The position numbers and the translations under genes were made by a program. From Silvibacterium acidisoli (lineage in GTDB: Bacteria; Acidobacteriota; Terriglobia; Terriglobales; Acidobacteriaceae), in contig CP085323.1 of NCBI GenBank assembly GCA_022870745.1, positions 1,612,001-1,676,000 of the forward strand: a DNA stretch of 64,000 nt, in the 5' to 3' direction. Under the pieces are notes generated by a model. That model saw nothing but the letters and a program-made list of their open reading frames with translations, was not told the DNA's origin and did not search any database. This document shows positions 43,351-52,773 of this stretch, one piece after another. Numbering within the stretch: position 1 is the stretch's first letter; the number at the start of each line of letters is the position of its first letter.

Positions 43351-44265
43351 GTGAATCCTTCCGCAGATATTCGCCAGGTTCGCGTCCTGGACGGAGGTAT
43401 GGCAACCGAGCTCGAAGAGCGCGGCTTCGAGCTGCCTGGCCCGCTGTGGTCAGCGCATGTGCTCGAGGCGGCCCCCGAAGCGGTCATGGCAGTGCACCTG
43501 GACTATCTTCGCGCCGGGGCGGATTGCATTTCGACGGCGAGCTATCAGATTTCGGCGATGGGTTACGAAGAGATTGGGCGAACTGCTGCCGATGCCGCCG
43601 AAGCTATCCGAAAATCGGTCGCCGTTGCGATGCAGGCGCGGGAGATCTATCGTTCGGAATCGGAGCGTCCGGTATTCGTCGCGGTTTCGCTCGGGCCGTA
43701 TGGGGCGGCGCTGCACGACGGTTCCGAGTTCCACGGCGATTACCGCGTGGGCCTTGACGAGCTGGTTCGCTACCATCGCGAGCGGCTGGAGGTTGCCGCC
43801 GACACGCCTGCGGATTTCATCGCGATTGAAACTGTCCCATCGCTTGAAGAGGCTCGCGCGATCGCCGAAGCTGCGGGTTCGATCTCCGCGATCCGGAACC
43901 TCTGGGTTTCTTTCATCTGCCGGGACGACGAGCACGTAGTACATGGCGAACGGCTGGCGGAGTGCGCGGCCATGCTAGAACCAATCCCCGGTGTCGTTGC
44001 CGTCGGCGTGAACTGCACGCAGCCGGCCTTTCTTGACGGACTTATCGCCGGGGCCCGGATGGGCACACGGAAGCCGGTGCTGGTTTACCCGAATTCGGGT
44101 GAACTATGGGACGCCGATAGGCGCTGCTGGTACGGTTCGGGGGAAATTGCACCATTTAGAGAGCAGGCACGGGGATGGTTTCAGGCGGGAGCGCAGGCCG
44201 TGGGCGGCTGTTGCCGCACCGGACCGGACCATGTGCGGACGCTTCGATGGCTGGTCGAGAGCTGA
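43351..44265 (+). CDS. mmuM: Homocysteine S-methyltransferase
   Basis: A 304-residue (beta/alpha)8 enzyme of the MmuM/BHMT family. The N-terminal VLDGGMATELEERG, the zinc-ligand Cys in GVNCTQP, and the Cys pair in VGGCCRTGPDHVR are diagnostic. It transfers a methyl group from S-methylmethionine or SAM to homocysteine. The start is taken as GTG at 43351, since the frame upstream runs through the tRNA-flanking region without homology. The next gene, purL, begins 58 bp later; the grouping with purine synthesis is probably incidental. Confidence 0.9.
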   Translation: MNPSADIRQVRVLDGGMATELEERGFELPGPLWSAHVLEAAPEAVMAVHLDYLRAGADCISTASYQISAMGYEEIGRTAADAAEAIRKSVAVAMQAREIYRSESERPVFVAVSLGPYGAALHDGSEFHGDYRVGLDELVRYHRERLEVAADTPADFIAIETVPSLEEARAIAEAAGSISAIRNLWVSFICRDDEHVVHGERLAECAAMLEPIPGVVAVGVNCTQPAFLDGLIAGARMGTRKPVLVYPNSGELWDADRRCWYGSGEIAPFREQARGWFQAGAQAVGGCCRTGPDHVRTLRWLVES

Positions 44266-44323
44266 AAGAGCGGACACTCGCAAAAAGTTGCCTCCAGCCA
44301 TGCGACAATAAGATTTCAAAGTT

Positions 44324-46684
44324 ATGAATCCGGAACCTGCTGCCGTGGCCCCTCAACCGGTCACCGTTACGCCCGAGCTTCTGGCTCAGCATAGTATTAC
44401 TGCCGAGGAATATGAACGTATCCTGGCAGCGCTAGGCCGCACCCCCAGCCTTACCGAACTTGGTATTTACAGCGTGATGTGGAGCGAGCACTGCTCGTAT
44501 AAGTCATCGCGCGTGCATCTGAAGCGGCTGCCCACCAAGAGCGATCGCGTGGTGCAGGGGCCAGGTGAGAACGCCGGCATTATTGACGTCGGCGACGGAT
44601 GGGCATGCGCCTTCAAGATCGAGTCGCACAACCACCCCTCCTACATTGAGCCCCACCAGGGCGCCGCGACCGGCGTCGGCGGTATTCTGCGCGACATCTT
44701 CACGATGAACGCTCGCCCGCTGGCGGTGATGGATTCGCTGCGCTTCGGACCGCTATCGACCGAGGAAGAGCCGGACGAGGCCCTGGTTCGCAAGAACCAC
44801 TCGATCGTCGAGGGCGTGGTGAGCGGCGTGGCCAGCTACGGCAATTGCTTCGGCGTGCCGAACCTGGGCGGCGAGACGCGCTTCGAAACCTGCTATTCGG
44901 GCAATCCGCTGACGAATGCCTTTGCACTCGGCCTGGTCAAGCGCGATGAGATCTTCTACGCGAAGGCCACGGGCGTGGGCAATCCGGTGATCTACGTTGG
45001 CGCCAAGACGGGCCGCGACGGTATCCACGGCGCGACCATGGCGTCGGAAGAGTTCAAGGAAGGCTCCGAACAGAAGCGGCCGAATGTGCAGGTTGGCGAT
45101 CCTTTTATGGAGAAGCTGCTGCTCGAGGCCTGCATCGAGGCGATGGCGACCGGCGCGGTTCTGGGCATCCAGGACATGGGCGCTGCCGGGCTGACCTGTT
45201 CGACCTGTGAAATGGGCGCGCGCGGCGGTGTTGGCCTTGAAGTTGAACTGGATCATGTACCGCAGCGCGAGACCGGCATGAACTCCTACGAGATCATGCT
45301 TTCGGAATCCCAGGAGCGCATGCTGCTGGTTGCAGATAAAGGCCGCGAAGATGAGGTTCTGAAGGTTTTCGCCAAGTGGGGCCTCGATGCCTCGATCGTC
45401 GGCACGGTCATTGCCGAACCGAAGATGCGCATCCTGCATCACGGTGTGGTCGTCGCGGACATTCCCAACCAGTCGCTGACCGATGATGCACCTGTGTACC
45501 ACCGTCCGGTGGGCACGTGGAAGGCTCCGGTACCGGCTGAGCCTTCGGCTGAGATTCTGGCCGAGTTGAGCAAGGATCGTGACTACACGGCTGACCTTAA
45601 GAAGCTGCTGGCTGCTTCGAATATCTGCGATAAGCGCTGGGTGTTTGAGCAGTACGACTCGATGGTGCAGACCAATACCGTTCAGGGTCCTGGTGCGGAA
45701 GCCGGCGTGATGCGCATCAAGGGCACGAATCGTGCTCTTGCCATGGCGCTCGACGGCAATGGACGCTGGTGCTACCTCGACCCCAAGGAAGGCGCGAAGC
45801 TGGCGGTGGCCGAGGCAGCACGCAAGGTCGCCTGTACGGGCGCGACTCCTGTCGCAGCGACAAACTGCCTGAACTTTGGCAATCCGGAGAAGCCGGAGAT
45901 CATGGCGCAGCTTTCTTCCGCCATTGACGGCATTGCCGAGGCCTGCACGGCGCTTGGCACTCCGATTACCGGCGGCAATGTTTCGCTGTACAACGAAACC
46001 AAGGGTGAAGGGATTTATCCGACTCCGGTCCTGGGGATCGTCGGCATTCTTGACGATGTGACGAAGGCCGTTCCGAGCGGTTTCCAGCGTGAAGGCGAGG
46101 CGGTTCTGCTGGTCGGCGGGGGCGTGGCAGCCCAGACTGCTTCGATTGCGGTGAAGGATCTTGGATCTTCCAGCTATGCCAAGCAGGTGCTGGGTGGATT
46201 CTGGGGCACGGTTCCTTCGGGATTCTCGCTTGAAGGCGAAGCGCAATTGCACAAGGTGCTGGCGCAGCTCGCGAATGAGAACCTGATTACTTCTTCGGCA
46301 GATATCAGCGATGGCGGCATCGCCGTGGCGCTGGCGGAGGCTGCATTCCGCAATGGTGTCGGCGTAAATGCCAACATCATTCCCGTCGCGGACGCTCCAG
46401 CTGCGGTTGCCCTTTTCGGTGAGAGCGCATCGCTGGTGATCATCACCTGCTCGAAGGAAAACATCGAGAAGGTCGAGGAGCTTGTGAACAGCTACTCCGA
46501 ACTGAGTTCCCTGCTGCTGGGCGAGACCGGCGGCAGCCGCGTCACGATCGAGATTGCGAACGATATTGCTTCTACCTCAGGTGGCGTTGTGATCGACGCT
46601 TCAATTGCGGAGCTGCGCGATCCTTGGGCGAACGCTCTTGAATCCGCGCTGCACGACCAGACGGCGAACGAGGTGCTGGCATGA
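44324..46684 (+). CDS. purL: Phosphoribosylformylglycinamidine synthase subunit PurL
   Basis: A 786-residue FGAM synthase of the small (Bacillus-type) form, which works with separate PurQ and PurS. Seen: [35 protein letters not shown] (ATP/FGAR site), [13 protein letters not shown], two AIRS-type halves, and the C-terminal [18 protein letters not shown]. It catalyses the ATP- and glutamine-dependent fourth step of de novo purine synthesis. The start of purF overlaps its stop by 4 nt, so the two are translationally coupled. purQ and purS are not in the window. Confidence 0.95.
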   Translation: MNPEPAAVAPQPVTVTPELLAQHSITAEEYERILAALGRTPSLTELGIYSVMWSEHCSYKSSRVHLKRLPTKSDRVVQGPGENAGIIDVGDGWACAFKIESHNHPSYIEPHQGAATGVGGILRDIFTMNARPLAVMDSLRFGPLSTEEEPDEALVRKNHSIVEGVVSGVASYGNCFGVPNLGGETRFETCYSGNPLTNAFALGLVKRDEIFYAKATGVGNPVIYVGAKTGRDGIHGATMASEEFKEGSEQKRPNVQVGDPFMEKLLLEACIEAMATGAVLGIQDMGAAGLTCSTCEMGARGGVGLEVELDHVPQRETGMNSYEIMLSESQERMLLVADKGREDEVLKVFAKWGLDASIVGTVIAEPKMRILHHGVVVADIPNQSLTDDAPVYHRPVGTWKAPVPAEPSAEILAELSKDRDYTADLKKLLAASNICDKRWVFEQYDSMVQTNTVQGPGAEAGVMRIKGTNRALAMALDGNGRWCYLDPKEGAKLAVAEAARKVACTGATPVAATNCLNFGNPEKPEIMAQLSSAIDGIAEACTALGTPITGGNVSLYNETKGEGIYPTPVLGIVGILDDVTKAVPSGFQREGEAVLLVGGGVAAQTASIAVKDLGSSSYAKQVLGGFWGTVPSGFSLEGEAQLHKVLAQLANENLITSSADISDGGIAVALAEAAFRNGVGVNANIIPVADAPAAVALFGESASLVIITCSKENIEKVEELVNSYSELSSLLLGETGGSRVTIEIANDIASTSGGVVIDASIAELRDPWANALESALHDQTANEVLA

Positions 46685-48201
46685 AGCGCCTGATGTACCA
46701 GGGTGTTCCGGGGGTTCCCGATACGCTTCCCACCCATGACGATAAGAGTGTCATGGATGGGGCACCCATGTTGATCCAGATTGACGAAGATCCGAAGCTG
46801 AAGGAAGAGTGCGGCGTTGCGGCGGTCTATAACCACCCCGACGCGGCGCGGCAGGTTTACCTGAGCCTTTATGCCCTGCAGCATCGCGGACAGGAGTCGG
46901 CTGGCATTGCCACTGCCGACGGGACCAACCTTTCGAACATCAAGGGCATGGGGCTGGTTGCGGACATTTTCACGGAAGATGTTCTGGCGAAGCTGAAGGG
47001 CGACCAGGCGATCGGCCATACCCGCTACTCGACGACCGGCGACTCGGCACTGCTGAATGCGCAGCCGATCCGCGTGGAATCGACCAAGGGCATGATTGCG
47101 ATCGCCCATAATGGCAACCTGATCAACCTGGGAAATATTCGCGCGCGGCTGGAGCGCGCCGGCGCATTCTTCCAGACGACCAGCGATTCGGAGATCATTG
47201 TCCAGCTGATTGCGCACTCGAAAGAGAACACGCTGGTCGATGCCATTGCCGACTCGCTGAGCCAGGTAGATGGCGCCTTCTCGATCGTCATGATGACGCG
47301 GGACCGCATCTTTGCGGCACGCGATCCCCGTGGCTTCCGTCCGCTGTCGATGGGGCGTATCGAGAATCCGGATGGTCCCGATACGATCGTCTTCGCTTCG
47401 GAGACCTGTGCCTTCGACCTGCTGCGCGCGAAGTATGTTCGCGACGTAGAGCCGGGCGAGCTGGTGATGGTTTCGAAGGACGGCGTGACGAGCCGCCGTT
47501 TCTCAAGCGGCGTTCCGCAGTCGAGCTGCATTTTTGAACAGGTTTACTTTGCGCGCCCTGACAGCAGAATCTACAACCGGTGGGTACAGGAGAGCCGCGA
47601 AGAGATGGGGCGGCAGCTTGCCCGCGAGTCTGGAGTGGATGCCGACCTGGTCGTCCCGGTTCCTGACTCGGGGGTGACGGCAGCCATCGGCTACGCGGCG
47701 GAGAGCGGTATCCCCTTCCGCTTCGGCCTGATCCGTAATCACTACGTCGGCCGCACGTTCATCGAGCCGGAGCAGCGGGTACGCGATTTCGGCGTGAAGC
47801 TGAAGCTAAACCCGGTGCGTAACCTGCTCGAAGGAAAGCGGATCATCCTGATCGACGACTCGATCATCCGCGGAACTACAAGCAGAAAAATTGTCCGCAT
47901 GGTGCGGGCTGCGGGCGCAAAGGAAGTCCACATGCGCATCAGCTGCCCTCCGACGACGTCGCCGTGTTATTACGGGGTCGATACGCCAAGCAAGCGGGAG
48001 TTGATTGCTGCCAACCAGAGCGTGGCAGAGATCGAGCGCTTTATCGAGGCCGACTCACTGGCCTACCTTTCGCTCGACGGGCTGAAGCATGCCTGCGACG
48101 GCGGCGAGGGAAACCAGTACTGCGTGGCCTGCTATACGGGGCAGTATCCGACGCCGGTGATCGACGTGGATGAGATTCTGCCGGCGACAGCAGCGCGGTA
48201 A
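46681..48201 (+). CDS. purF: Amidophosphoribosyltransferase PurF
   Basis: Committing enzyme of purine synthesis. The Ntn-type nucleophile is the Cys in [22 protein letters not shown] and RYSTTGDS (glutaminase) and the PRPP loop [14 protein letters not shown] are present. Iron-sulfur cysteines of the Bacillus type are seen ([21 protein letters not shown]). The ATG at 46681 overlaps the purL stop and has GAGGT 5 nt upstream; an ATG at 46768 would give a more usual 14-residue propeptide. The stretch between them is a copy of the window's REP-like repeat, encoding [13 protein letters not shown]. If translated, it would be lost when the propeptide is removed. Confidence 0.95.
   Translation: MKRLMYQGVPGVPDTLPTHDDKSVMDGAPMLIQIDEDPKLKEECGVAAVYNHPDAARQVYLSLYALQHRGQESAGIATADGTNLSNIKGMGLVADIFTEDVLAKLKGDQAIGHTRYSTTGDSALLNAQPIRVESTKGMIAIAHNGNLINLGNIRARLERAGAFFQTTSDSEIIVQLIAHSKENTLVDAIADSLSQVDGAFSIVMMTRDRIFAARDPRGFRPLSMGRIENPDGPDTIVFASETCAFDLLRAKYVRDVEPGELVMVSKDGVTSRRFSSGVPQSSCIFEQVYFARPDSRIYNRWVQESREEMGRQLARESGVDADLVVPVPDSGVTAAIGYAAESGIPFRFGLIRNHYVGRTFIEPEQRVRDFGVKLKLNPVRNLLEGKRIILIDDSIIRGTTSRKIVRMVRAAGAKEVHMRISCPPTTSPCYYGVDTPSKRELIAANQSVAEIERFIEADSLAYLSLDGLKHACDGGEGNQYCVACYTGQYPTPVIDVDEILPATAAR
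46728..46767 (+). repeat. REP-like palindromic element (family A) inside the purF 5' region
   Basis: A TCCCACCC start, a CCATGAC/GTCATGG palindrome around a 9-nt loop, and a GATGGGGCACCC end. It matches the elements at 54190-54482, 60871-60912 and, in shorter form, 58593-58627. It ends exactly before the ATG at 46768. Confidence 0.85.
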
Positions 48202-48221
48202 CCGGACAGGCAAGCAGGACG

Positions 48222-48246
48222 AAGAGCGGCTCCCAGCCGCTCTTTT
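48222..48246. terminator. Intrinsic terminator after purF
   Basis: AAGAGCGGCT (48222-48231), loop CCC, AGCCGCTCTT (48235-48244) plus TT. Perfect 10-bp stem; sits between purF and the convergent small zinc-protein gene, with T- and A-tracts usable in both directions. Confidence 0.85.
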
Positions 48247-48250
48247 CCGT

Positions 48251-48469
48251 TTAGCTGGACTCTTCCGGGCCTGACACGTCGTTCCTCTTTTTTTGTGCGA
48301 GCTCCCTGCGGCGGGCGAGGATGCTCATCGCCTGGACAGGATTTGCGTAGAAGCGATCGCGGCAGAACCGGCAGCGAACCGGGTAGCGCAAAGAAAACAA
48401 ACGCGGAAAATCTTCGGATCGGAATTTCGAAAAGCGAAAATCTGAGTTGTAACAATTGGGACAGATCAT
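48251..48469 (-). CDS. Small zinc-ribbon-like protein
   Basis: A 72-residue basic protein, MICPNCYNSDFRFSKF at the start and RCRFCRDRFY in the middle, so it has one CPNC and one CRFC pair. The spacing fits a zinc ribbon. No known name. It converges with purF across a terminator, and its start faces the divergent gene at 48634. Codon usage is like its neighbours. Confidence 0.6.
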   Translation of the reverse strand: MICPNCYNSDFRFSKFRSEDFPRLFSLRYPVRCRFCRDRFYANPVQAMSILARRRELAQKKRNDVSGPEESS

Positions 48470-48633
48470 GGAAGCAACATCTCTCCGGTGAGCCTTCCGG
48501 TATGACTGCGGACTCGGCAGCGAAAAACAAACAAATAGTTGCTCCGAGAAGGAAGAACTGCGCTACTGTAGTGTCGAGCGCTGCCTGCACGCTTGTGAAT
48601 TCAGGTGGTCTGCAAAAGCTTGGGAGTTCGATT

Positions 48634-48903
48634 ATGGCATGGGACGTTTCATTTCACTGTGATATTTGCGGCAAAAAGAAGGGAGAGGCCAACCACTGGT
48701 GGATGGTAGCCCTTGGTGAAGTTCCCTGCTTTGAACAAGGCCAGCCTGGTTTACGGTTTACCCTGATGCCATGGAACATGGGAGAGAGCCGCAACCCTGA
48801 GATGTACCATTTGTGCGGCCAGGGCTGCGCCATGAAGGCCATGGAGCGCTTCATGACCTCTGGCGAGATTGAGCTTGATGAATATCATCAAGCCGCGCAC
48901 TGA
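48634..48903 (+). CDS. Small cysteine-rich protein (FHCDICGKKK type)
   Basis: An 89-residue protein that starts MAWDVSFHCDICGKKKGE, with a CDIC pair and, near the C-terminus, HLCGQGCAMKAMERFM (CGQGC), plausibly together binding zinc. The middle (HWWMVALG...LMPWNM) is aromatic. I do not recognise a named family, but the pattern looks real. The ATG at 48634 has GGGAG 9 nt upstream. The longer frame starting at 48295 would overlap the divergent zinc-ribbon gene and is not credible. Single gene with a hairpin terminator about 80 bp downstream. Confidence 0.65.
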   Translation: MAWDVSFHCDICGKKKGEANHWWMVALGEVPCFEQGQPGLRFTLMPWNMGESRNPEMYHLCGQGCAMKAMERFMTSGEIELDEYHQAAH

Positions 48904-48982
48904 CTGCGCAGCTGACTCTGTACCCCTGCATTTTGGGCAATGAAGTTGACGGGCGCTGGTTATTGCCTGAAAAGAGCTGCCT

Positions 48983-49004
48983 CAGCGGCTAAAGCCGCTG
49001 TTTT
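48983..49004 (+). terminator. Hairpin downstream of the small cysteine-rich gene
   Basis: CAGCGGCT (48983-48990), loop AA, AGCCGCTG (48993-49000), then TTTT. Usable as a plus-strand terminator. The core GGCTaaAGCC also resembles the REP family B hairpins at 63.4 kb. Confidence 0.6.
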
Positions 49005-49057
49005 CCGGTGCTTAAGCAGCATGGCCAAACCATGCAGTGCCAGGTTACCGGCAGATT

Positions 49058-49579
49058 TTAATTATTCCCGTCGAAGAGGCCTGGACCGCTCTCGTTTTTG
49101 CGGCTGCTCTGGCGGATGGGCGTAGCCTTTGTAGCGCGCGAGCGGGTAGCCGGCTCTACTGAGAGCATTCCTAAGAGCTCCATCATCTCGGAACGCAGTT
49201 TTTTCAGCCTTCCGTCGAGGCCGGCGGTCTTGTCGGTCTTCTCGGCCTTCCCGTCGCGATCGAGCGGCAGCTCCGACTGGTTTTTCTTACGCGGCTCGCG
49301 CTGCTCTGCGGCGAAGATCTGCCGTGCGCCGGCGATGGTATAGCCCTCGGAGTAGAGCAGGGTCTTGATGCGCAGCGCCAGTTCGACTTCACGCTTGCGA
49401 TAAAGGCGCTGGCCGGTGCCGCCCTTATTGGGCTTGAGCTGGGGGAATTCGCTTTCCCAGAAGCGCAGCACATAGGCCTCTACACCACAGAGCTTCGCGA
49501 CTTCTCCGATACGGAAGTAGAGCTTGTCGGGGATGGGTTGTGTGGTCGCGCCGTTGTTGCCTGTTGCTTGCTTCGACAT
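49058..49579 (-). CDS. MerR-family transcriptional regulator
   Basis: A 173-residue protein. The MerR winged helix starts at [31 protein letters not shown] and has the wing [35 protein letters not shown] coiled coil (about 115-145, [16 protein letters not shown]) and a short basic tail follow. The branch with VLRFWESEF is typical of stand-alone proteobacterial and acidobacterial MerR regulators with no cysteine ligand site. The ATG at 49579 (MSKQATGNN) is chosen because the DNA-binding domain follows shortly; an in-frame start at 49654 is possible. Target unknown. Confidence 0.85.
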   Translation of the reverse strand: MSKQATGNNGATTQPIPDKLYFRIGEVAKLCGVEAYVLRFWESEFPQLKPNKGGTGQRLYRKREVELALRIKTLLYSEGYTIAGARQIFAAEQREPRKKNQSELPLDRDGKAEKTDKTAGLDGRLKKLRSEMMELLGMLSVEPATRSRATKATPIRQSSRKNESGPGLFDGNN

Positions 49580-49712
49580 CGTGGGTGAACCGGCTCCGGG
49601 GAAATCAGGCGAGGGCTTATCACTCAGGCCTGTTCCACAAAAAGTATAGGCCACTGTGAGCCTATGGAACAGAGTTTTACCATCCTGCGTATAAGCATTG
49701 CAGGAGCTGGCG

Positions 49713-50306
49713 ATGGTGAGAAAAAAAATTGCACTCGTGGCTGTGGCATTTCTATTGATGACTATCGGCTGCCGCGTTCAGGTCGAGAAAGACAAAGAAG
49801 GCAACGATAAGAACGTGAAGATCGATACGCCGGTCGGCAAGCTCCGCGTCAATTCTGACGATACCTCGGCAGCCGATGTGGGGTTACCCGTCTATCCGGG
49901 AGCGGCCCTGGTTAAAGGCGGCGACAATAAATCCGCCGATGTGCGATTCGGCTTTGGCGACTGGCAGTTCCGCGTGAAGGCGGTTTCATACGAGACCAGC
50001 GACTCTTCCGATAAGGTCATGGCGTATTACAAGAAGGCGCTGGGGCGCTACGGCGATGTGATTCAGTGTAAGGGTGACGAGCCGGTAGGCGAGCCGACAC
50101 ACACACGCGAGGGCCTTACCTGCAACGAGGACCACGCAAAGAGCAACGCCCATGTGACGAAAGACATGACGATGTCGCTCGAAGCGGGTTCGCGGCATCA
50201 CCAGCACATCTTCGGGATTGATAAGGAGACGGGCTCGGGCACACGATTTGCCCTGGTCGAGCTGCAACTGCCGTCCGGACCGGACGATGACTCCAACGAC
50301 AATTAG
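49713..50306 (+). CDS. Predicted lipoprotein of unknown function
   Basis: A 197-residue exported protein with lipobox MTIGC, then a charged stretch ([15 protein letters not shown]), and a globular domain starting at [26 protein letters not shown]. The layout (YPGA..., later [15 protein letters not shown]) recalls the periplasmic domain seen in many acidobacterial small lipoproteins, but I cannot name a family. ATG at 49713 has GCAGGAG 6 nt upstream, better than the start 15 nt earlier. Divergent from merR with a promoter region of about 130 bp between them. Confidence 0.7.
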   Translation: MVRKKIALVAVAFLLMTIGCRVQVEKDKEGNDKNVKIDTPVGKLRVNSDDTSAADVGLPVYPGAALVKGGDNKSADVRFGFGDWQFRVKAVSYETSDSSDKVMAYYKKALGRYGDVIQCKGDEPVGEPTHTREGLTCNEDHAKSNAHVTKDMTMSLEAGSRHHQHIFGIDKETGSGTRFALVELQLPSGPDDDSNDN

Positions 50307-50367
50307 GGCCTGCCGGGCCAGGGATAACGGTTTGCGCTCCTGTTCCCGGTAGGATACCGTCGAAGTG

Positions 50368-51042
50368 ATGAGTCTTTTATGCCACAGGTGCGGGTCTGCC
50401 CTTACGTCTGCAGATGAGCTGTTTTGCCCGCATTGTGGTGCTCCACAACTTCGCTACGAGCCATCGGAGGACGGCGGAACGACATATGTTTCGCCACCGC
50501 CGGCCGGGGGGCGGCGCGGGTCGGACACGATCTCGTGGAAGACGGCCGTGGCCTGCGCCTTTCTGGTTGCGGTGCCGGTGGCTGTACTCTCGTCGATGCT
50601 CGATTTCAGCTCGATCTGGGTCATTGGGGGCGGAGTTGCCACGGTCTCAATTTACCGCCGCCGCATCGGCGTGCCGCCGTCGGGCAAGATGGGCTGGCGC
50701 ATCGGTGCGCTGCTCGGCATTTTTGCCGGATCGCTTTCGACAGCCTTTTACAGCATCAAACTTCTTGTTGAGCGCCACATGCTGCACAGCAGCGAGCTCG
50801 ACCAGCAGATTCATCTCTTCACGCAGCAGTTCGCCGAACAGGTCAACAAGTCCGATCCGCAGACGGCGGCGGCGATGGCCGAGCTGAACCGCTTCTGGCT
50901 TTCTCCGGATGGCGCGGCGGCGATCGTGCTGGGCGGGGCAGCGATGACGATTCTTTTCACGATTTTGTTTGCAGCCGCGGGCGGCGCTATCGGCGCACGC
51001 ATTACAACGCTGGGCAGCACCCGGGCCCGTCACAGCTCCTGA
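50368..51042 (+). CDS. Zinc-ribbon membrane protein
   Basis: A 224-residue protein. An N-terminal zinc ribbon (LLCHRCGSALTSADELFCPHCGAPQLRYEP: CHRC and CPHC) precedes about four hydrophobic segments (AVACAFLVAVPVAVLSSM, IWVIGGGVATVSIY, IGALLGIFAGSLSTAFYSI, AMTILFTILFAAAGGAIGA). Between TM3 and TM4 is a charged region (SSELDQQIHLFTQQFAEQVNK). Such zinc-ribbon plus DUF4199-like membrane proteins are common in Acidobacteria with no known role. The ATG at 50368 is one codon after a GTG. Convergence or operon with pyrR: the next gene is 66 bp on, same strand. Confidence 0.7.
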   Translation: MSLLCHRCGSALTSADELFCPHCGAPQLRYEPSEDGGTTYVSPPPAGGRRGSDTISWKTAVACAFLVAVPVAVLSSMLDFSSIWVIGGGVATVSIYRRRIGVPPSGKMGWRIGALLGIFAGSLSTAFYSIKLLVERHMLHSSELDQQIHLFTQQFAEQVNKSDPQTAAAMAELNRFWLSPDGAAAIVLGGAAMTILFTILFAAAGGAIGARITTLGSTRARHSS

Positions 51043-51108
51043 AGCACGCAGCAGAGTACTTGATCCAGTGCGCTCAGGACTCGTATCATCCGGCAAGAGC
51101 CAAGATAT

Positions 51109-51678
51109 ATGTCTGAACCGAAAAGCAAGCCGCAGCTGCGCGAGAAGGGCCGCATTATGTCGGCCTCGGAGATTGAGCGGACCCTGGTCCGCCTGGCCCA
51201 CGAAATTGTGGAGAAGAACAACGGCGCCGACCATCTTGGACTGGTGGGGATCAAGCGCCGCGGCGTTCCCCTGGCCGAGCGGCTGGGCAGCCTGATTGGC
51301 GGCATCGAGAAGCGGCCGATCGATACAGGCGTGCTCGACATCAGCTTTTACCGCGACGATCTTTCCACGCATGACGTGCGGCCGGTGGTAGTGCACGGCG
51401 CGCTCGGTTTTGACGTGAACGACCGTAACATCATCCTGATCGATGACGTTCTTTACACGGGCCGCACCATACGTGCCGCGCTCGATGCGCTCTTCAGCCA
51501 TGGACGTCCGCGCAGCGTGCAGCTGCTGGTGCTGATCGACCGCGGGCATCGTGAGCTGCCCATCGAGGCCAGGTTTGTGGGCCGCACGGTGCAGACCACG
51601 AATAACGAAATTATCGAAGTCAAGCTGCGGGAGATCGATAGCGACGAGCAGGTTCTGCTGGTCGAACATATCGTTTAG
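51109..51678 (+). CDS. pyrR: Bifunctional pyr operon regulator/uracil phosphoribosyltransferase PyrR
   Basis: A 189-residue PRTase. The PRPP loop NIILIDDVLYTGRTIRAALD, the substrate hood SFYRDDLSTH, and GLVGIKRRGVPLAERLG are the PyrR signatures. In Bacillus PyrR binds pyr mRNA and promotes attenuation; it also makes UMP from uracil. Here it heads the pyrR-pyrB-pyrC operon, but no attenuator or antiterminator hairpin is visible in the 66-bp leader or in the 36-bp pyrR-pyrB gap, so regulation at those places is doubtful and the enzyme role may dominate. Confidence 0.93.
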   Translation: MSEPKSKPQLREKGRIMSASEIERTLVRLAHEIVEKNNGADHLGLVGIKRRGVPLAERLGSLIGGIEKRPIDTGVLDISFYRDDLSTHDVRPVVVHGALGFDVNDRNIILIDDVLYTGRTIRAALDALFSHGRPRSVQLLVLIDRGHRELPIEARFVGRTVQTTNNEIIEVKLREIDSDEQVLLVEHIV

Positions 51679-51714
51679 CCCGGCAGCGTTTCACACAGGA
51701 AGCTCGTCAGCAGA

Positions 51715-52773
51715 ATGCAGGCAAAAACATCAGTAAAGACGGCGGGCAGCTCTGCCCGCAAGGCCAAGGCGGAACCTCGCTCTTCAGAAGAGGCTCCCGC
51801 TTCGGCTCGAGGCAACATCCATCCGGGGTCGCTGCTCTCGTCGAACGATCTCGATCTTGCAAAAATCAACTCCATCCTCGCGCTCGCCGATGAGCTTGAG
51901 ACCGAAAACCCGATCAAGCGGGCGGAGCGGCTTTTCAAGCGGCGGGTTTCGCTGCTGTTCTACGAGTCGAGCACGCGCACGCGTACATCTTTCGAGCTGG
52001 CGGCGAAGGCGCTCGGATCGGACACGTCGCTGGTAAGTGCACTCTCGTCCAGCATCGAGAAGGGTGAGTCACTCAAGGACACCGGAATCACGTTGAAGGC
52101 GCTGGGCGCGGAGTGCATCATTCTGCGCAGCCCCTACTCGGGCGCTCCTTACCTGCTGGCCAAGGAAACGGGGTTGCCGATTCTGAATGGCGGCGACGGC
52201 ATGCACGAGCATCCATCGCAGGCGCTGCTCGATCTGCGCACCATGCTTTCGCGGCTGAAGCTAGGCTCCAAAGTTACCGAGAAGACGCTCGAGGGCGTGA
52301 CCGTAACCATCTGCGGCGATATCTTCCATAGCCGCGTGGCGCGCTCGAATGCCCTGCTGCTGCCGAAGCTGGGAGCACGCGTTATCCTGTCTGGCCCGCA
52401 GCCGCTGCTGCCGGAGATTGCCGGGCAGATTGCCCCGAACCTTACGATCGAGCGCGATTTCAATAAAGCGCTCGACCAGTCGCAGATCGTGATGATGCTG
52501 CGCATCCAGGCGGAGCGGCTGGCAGGTTTGTCGCTCGACCTTGAAGAGTACAAGCTGCGCTACCAGGCGAATGCGGAGCGCATTGCGGCACATGCTCCGA
52601 AGGCAGTGATACTGCATCCGGGGCCGATGATTCGCGGGCTCGAGATTACGAGCGACGTGGCGGATGGGCCGCAATCGGCGATTGCCGAACAGGTGCATCA
52701 TGGACTGGCAGTGCGCATGGCGCTGATTCAGCGGGCGCTTGGAGCCCGCAGCCTGAAGGGAGCAAAACGATGA
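51715..52773 (+). CDS. pyrB: Aspartate carbamoyltransferase catalytic subunit
   Basis: A 352-residue ATCase catalytic chain. A basic Ala/Ser/Lys-rich N-terminal extension of about 35 residues precedes the conserved core, which has FYESSTRTRTSFELAAK (carbamoyl-phosphate loop), MHEHPSQALLDLRT, and the C-terminal HPGPMIRGLEIT. It makes carbamoyl-aspartate, the first committed pyrimidine step. No regulatory chain pyrI is adjacent. It begins 36 bp after pyrR and its stop overlaps the pyrC start by 4 nt. Confidence 0.94.
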   Translation: MQAKTSVKTAGSSARKAKAEPRSSEEAPASARGNIHPGSLLSSNDLDLAKINSILALADELETENPIKRAERLFKRRVSLLFYESSTRTRTSFELAAKALGSDTSLVSALSSSIEKGESLKDTGITLKALGAECIILRSPYSGAPYLLAKETGLPILNGGDGMHEHPSQALLDLRTMLSRLKLGSKVTEKTLEGVTVTICGDIFHSRVARSNALLLPKLGARVILSGPQPLLPEIAGQIAPNLTIERDFNKALDQSQIVMMLRIQAERLAGLSLDLEEYKLRYQANAERIAAHAPKAVILHPGPMIRGLEITSDVADGPQSAIAEQVHHGLAVRMALIQRALGARSLKGAKR

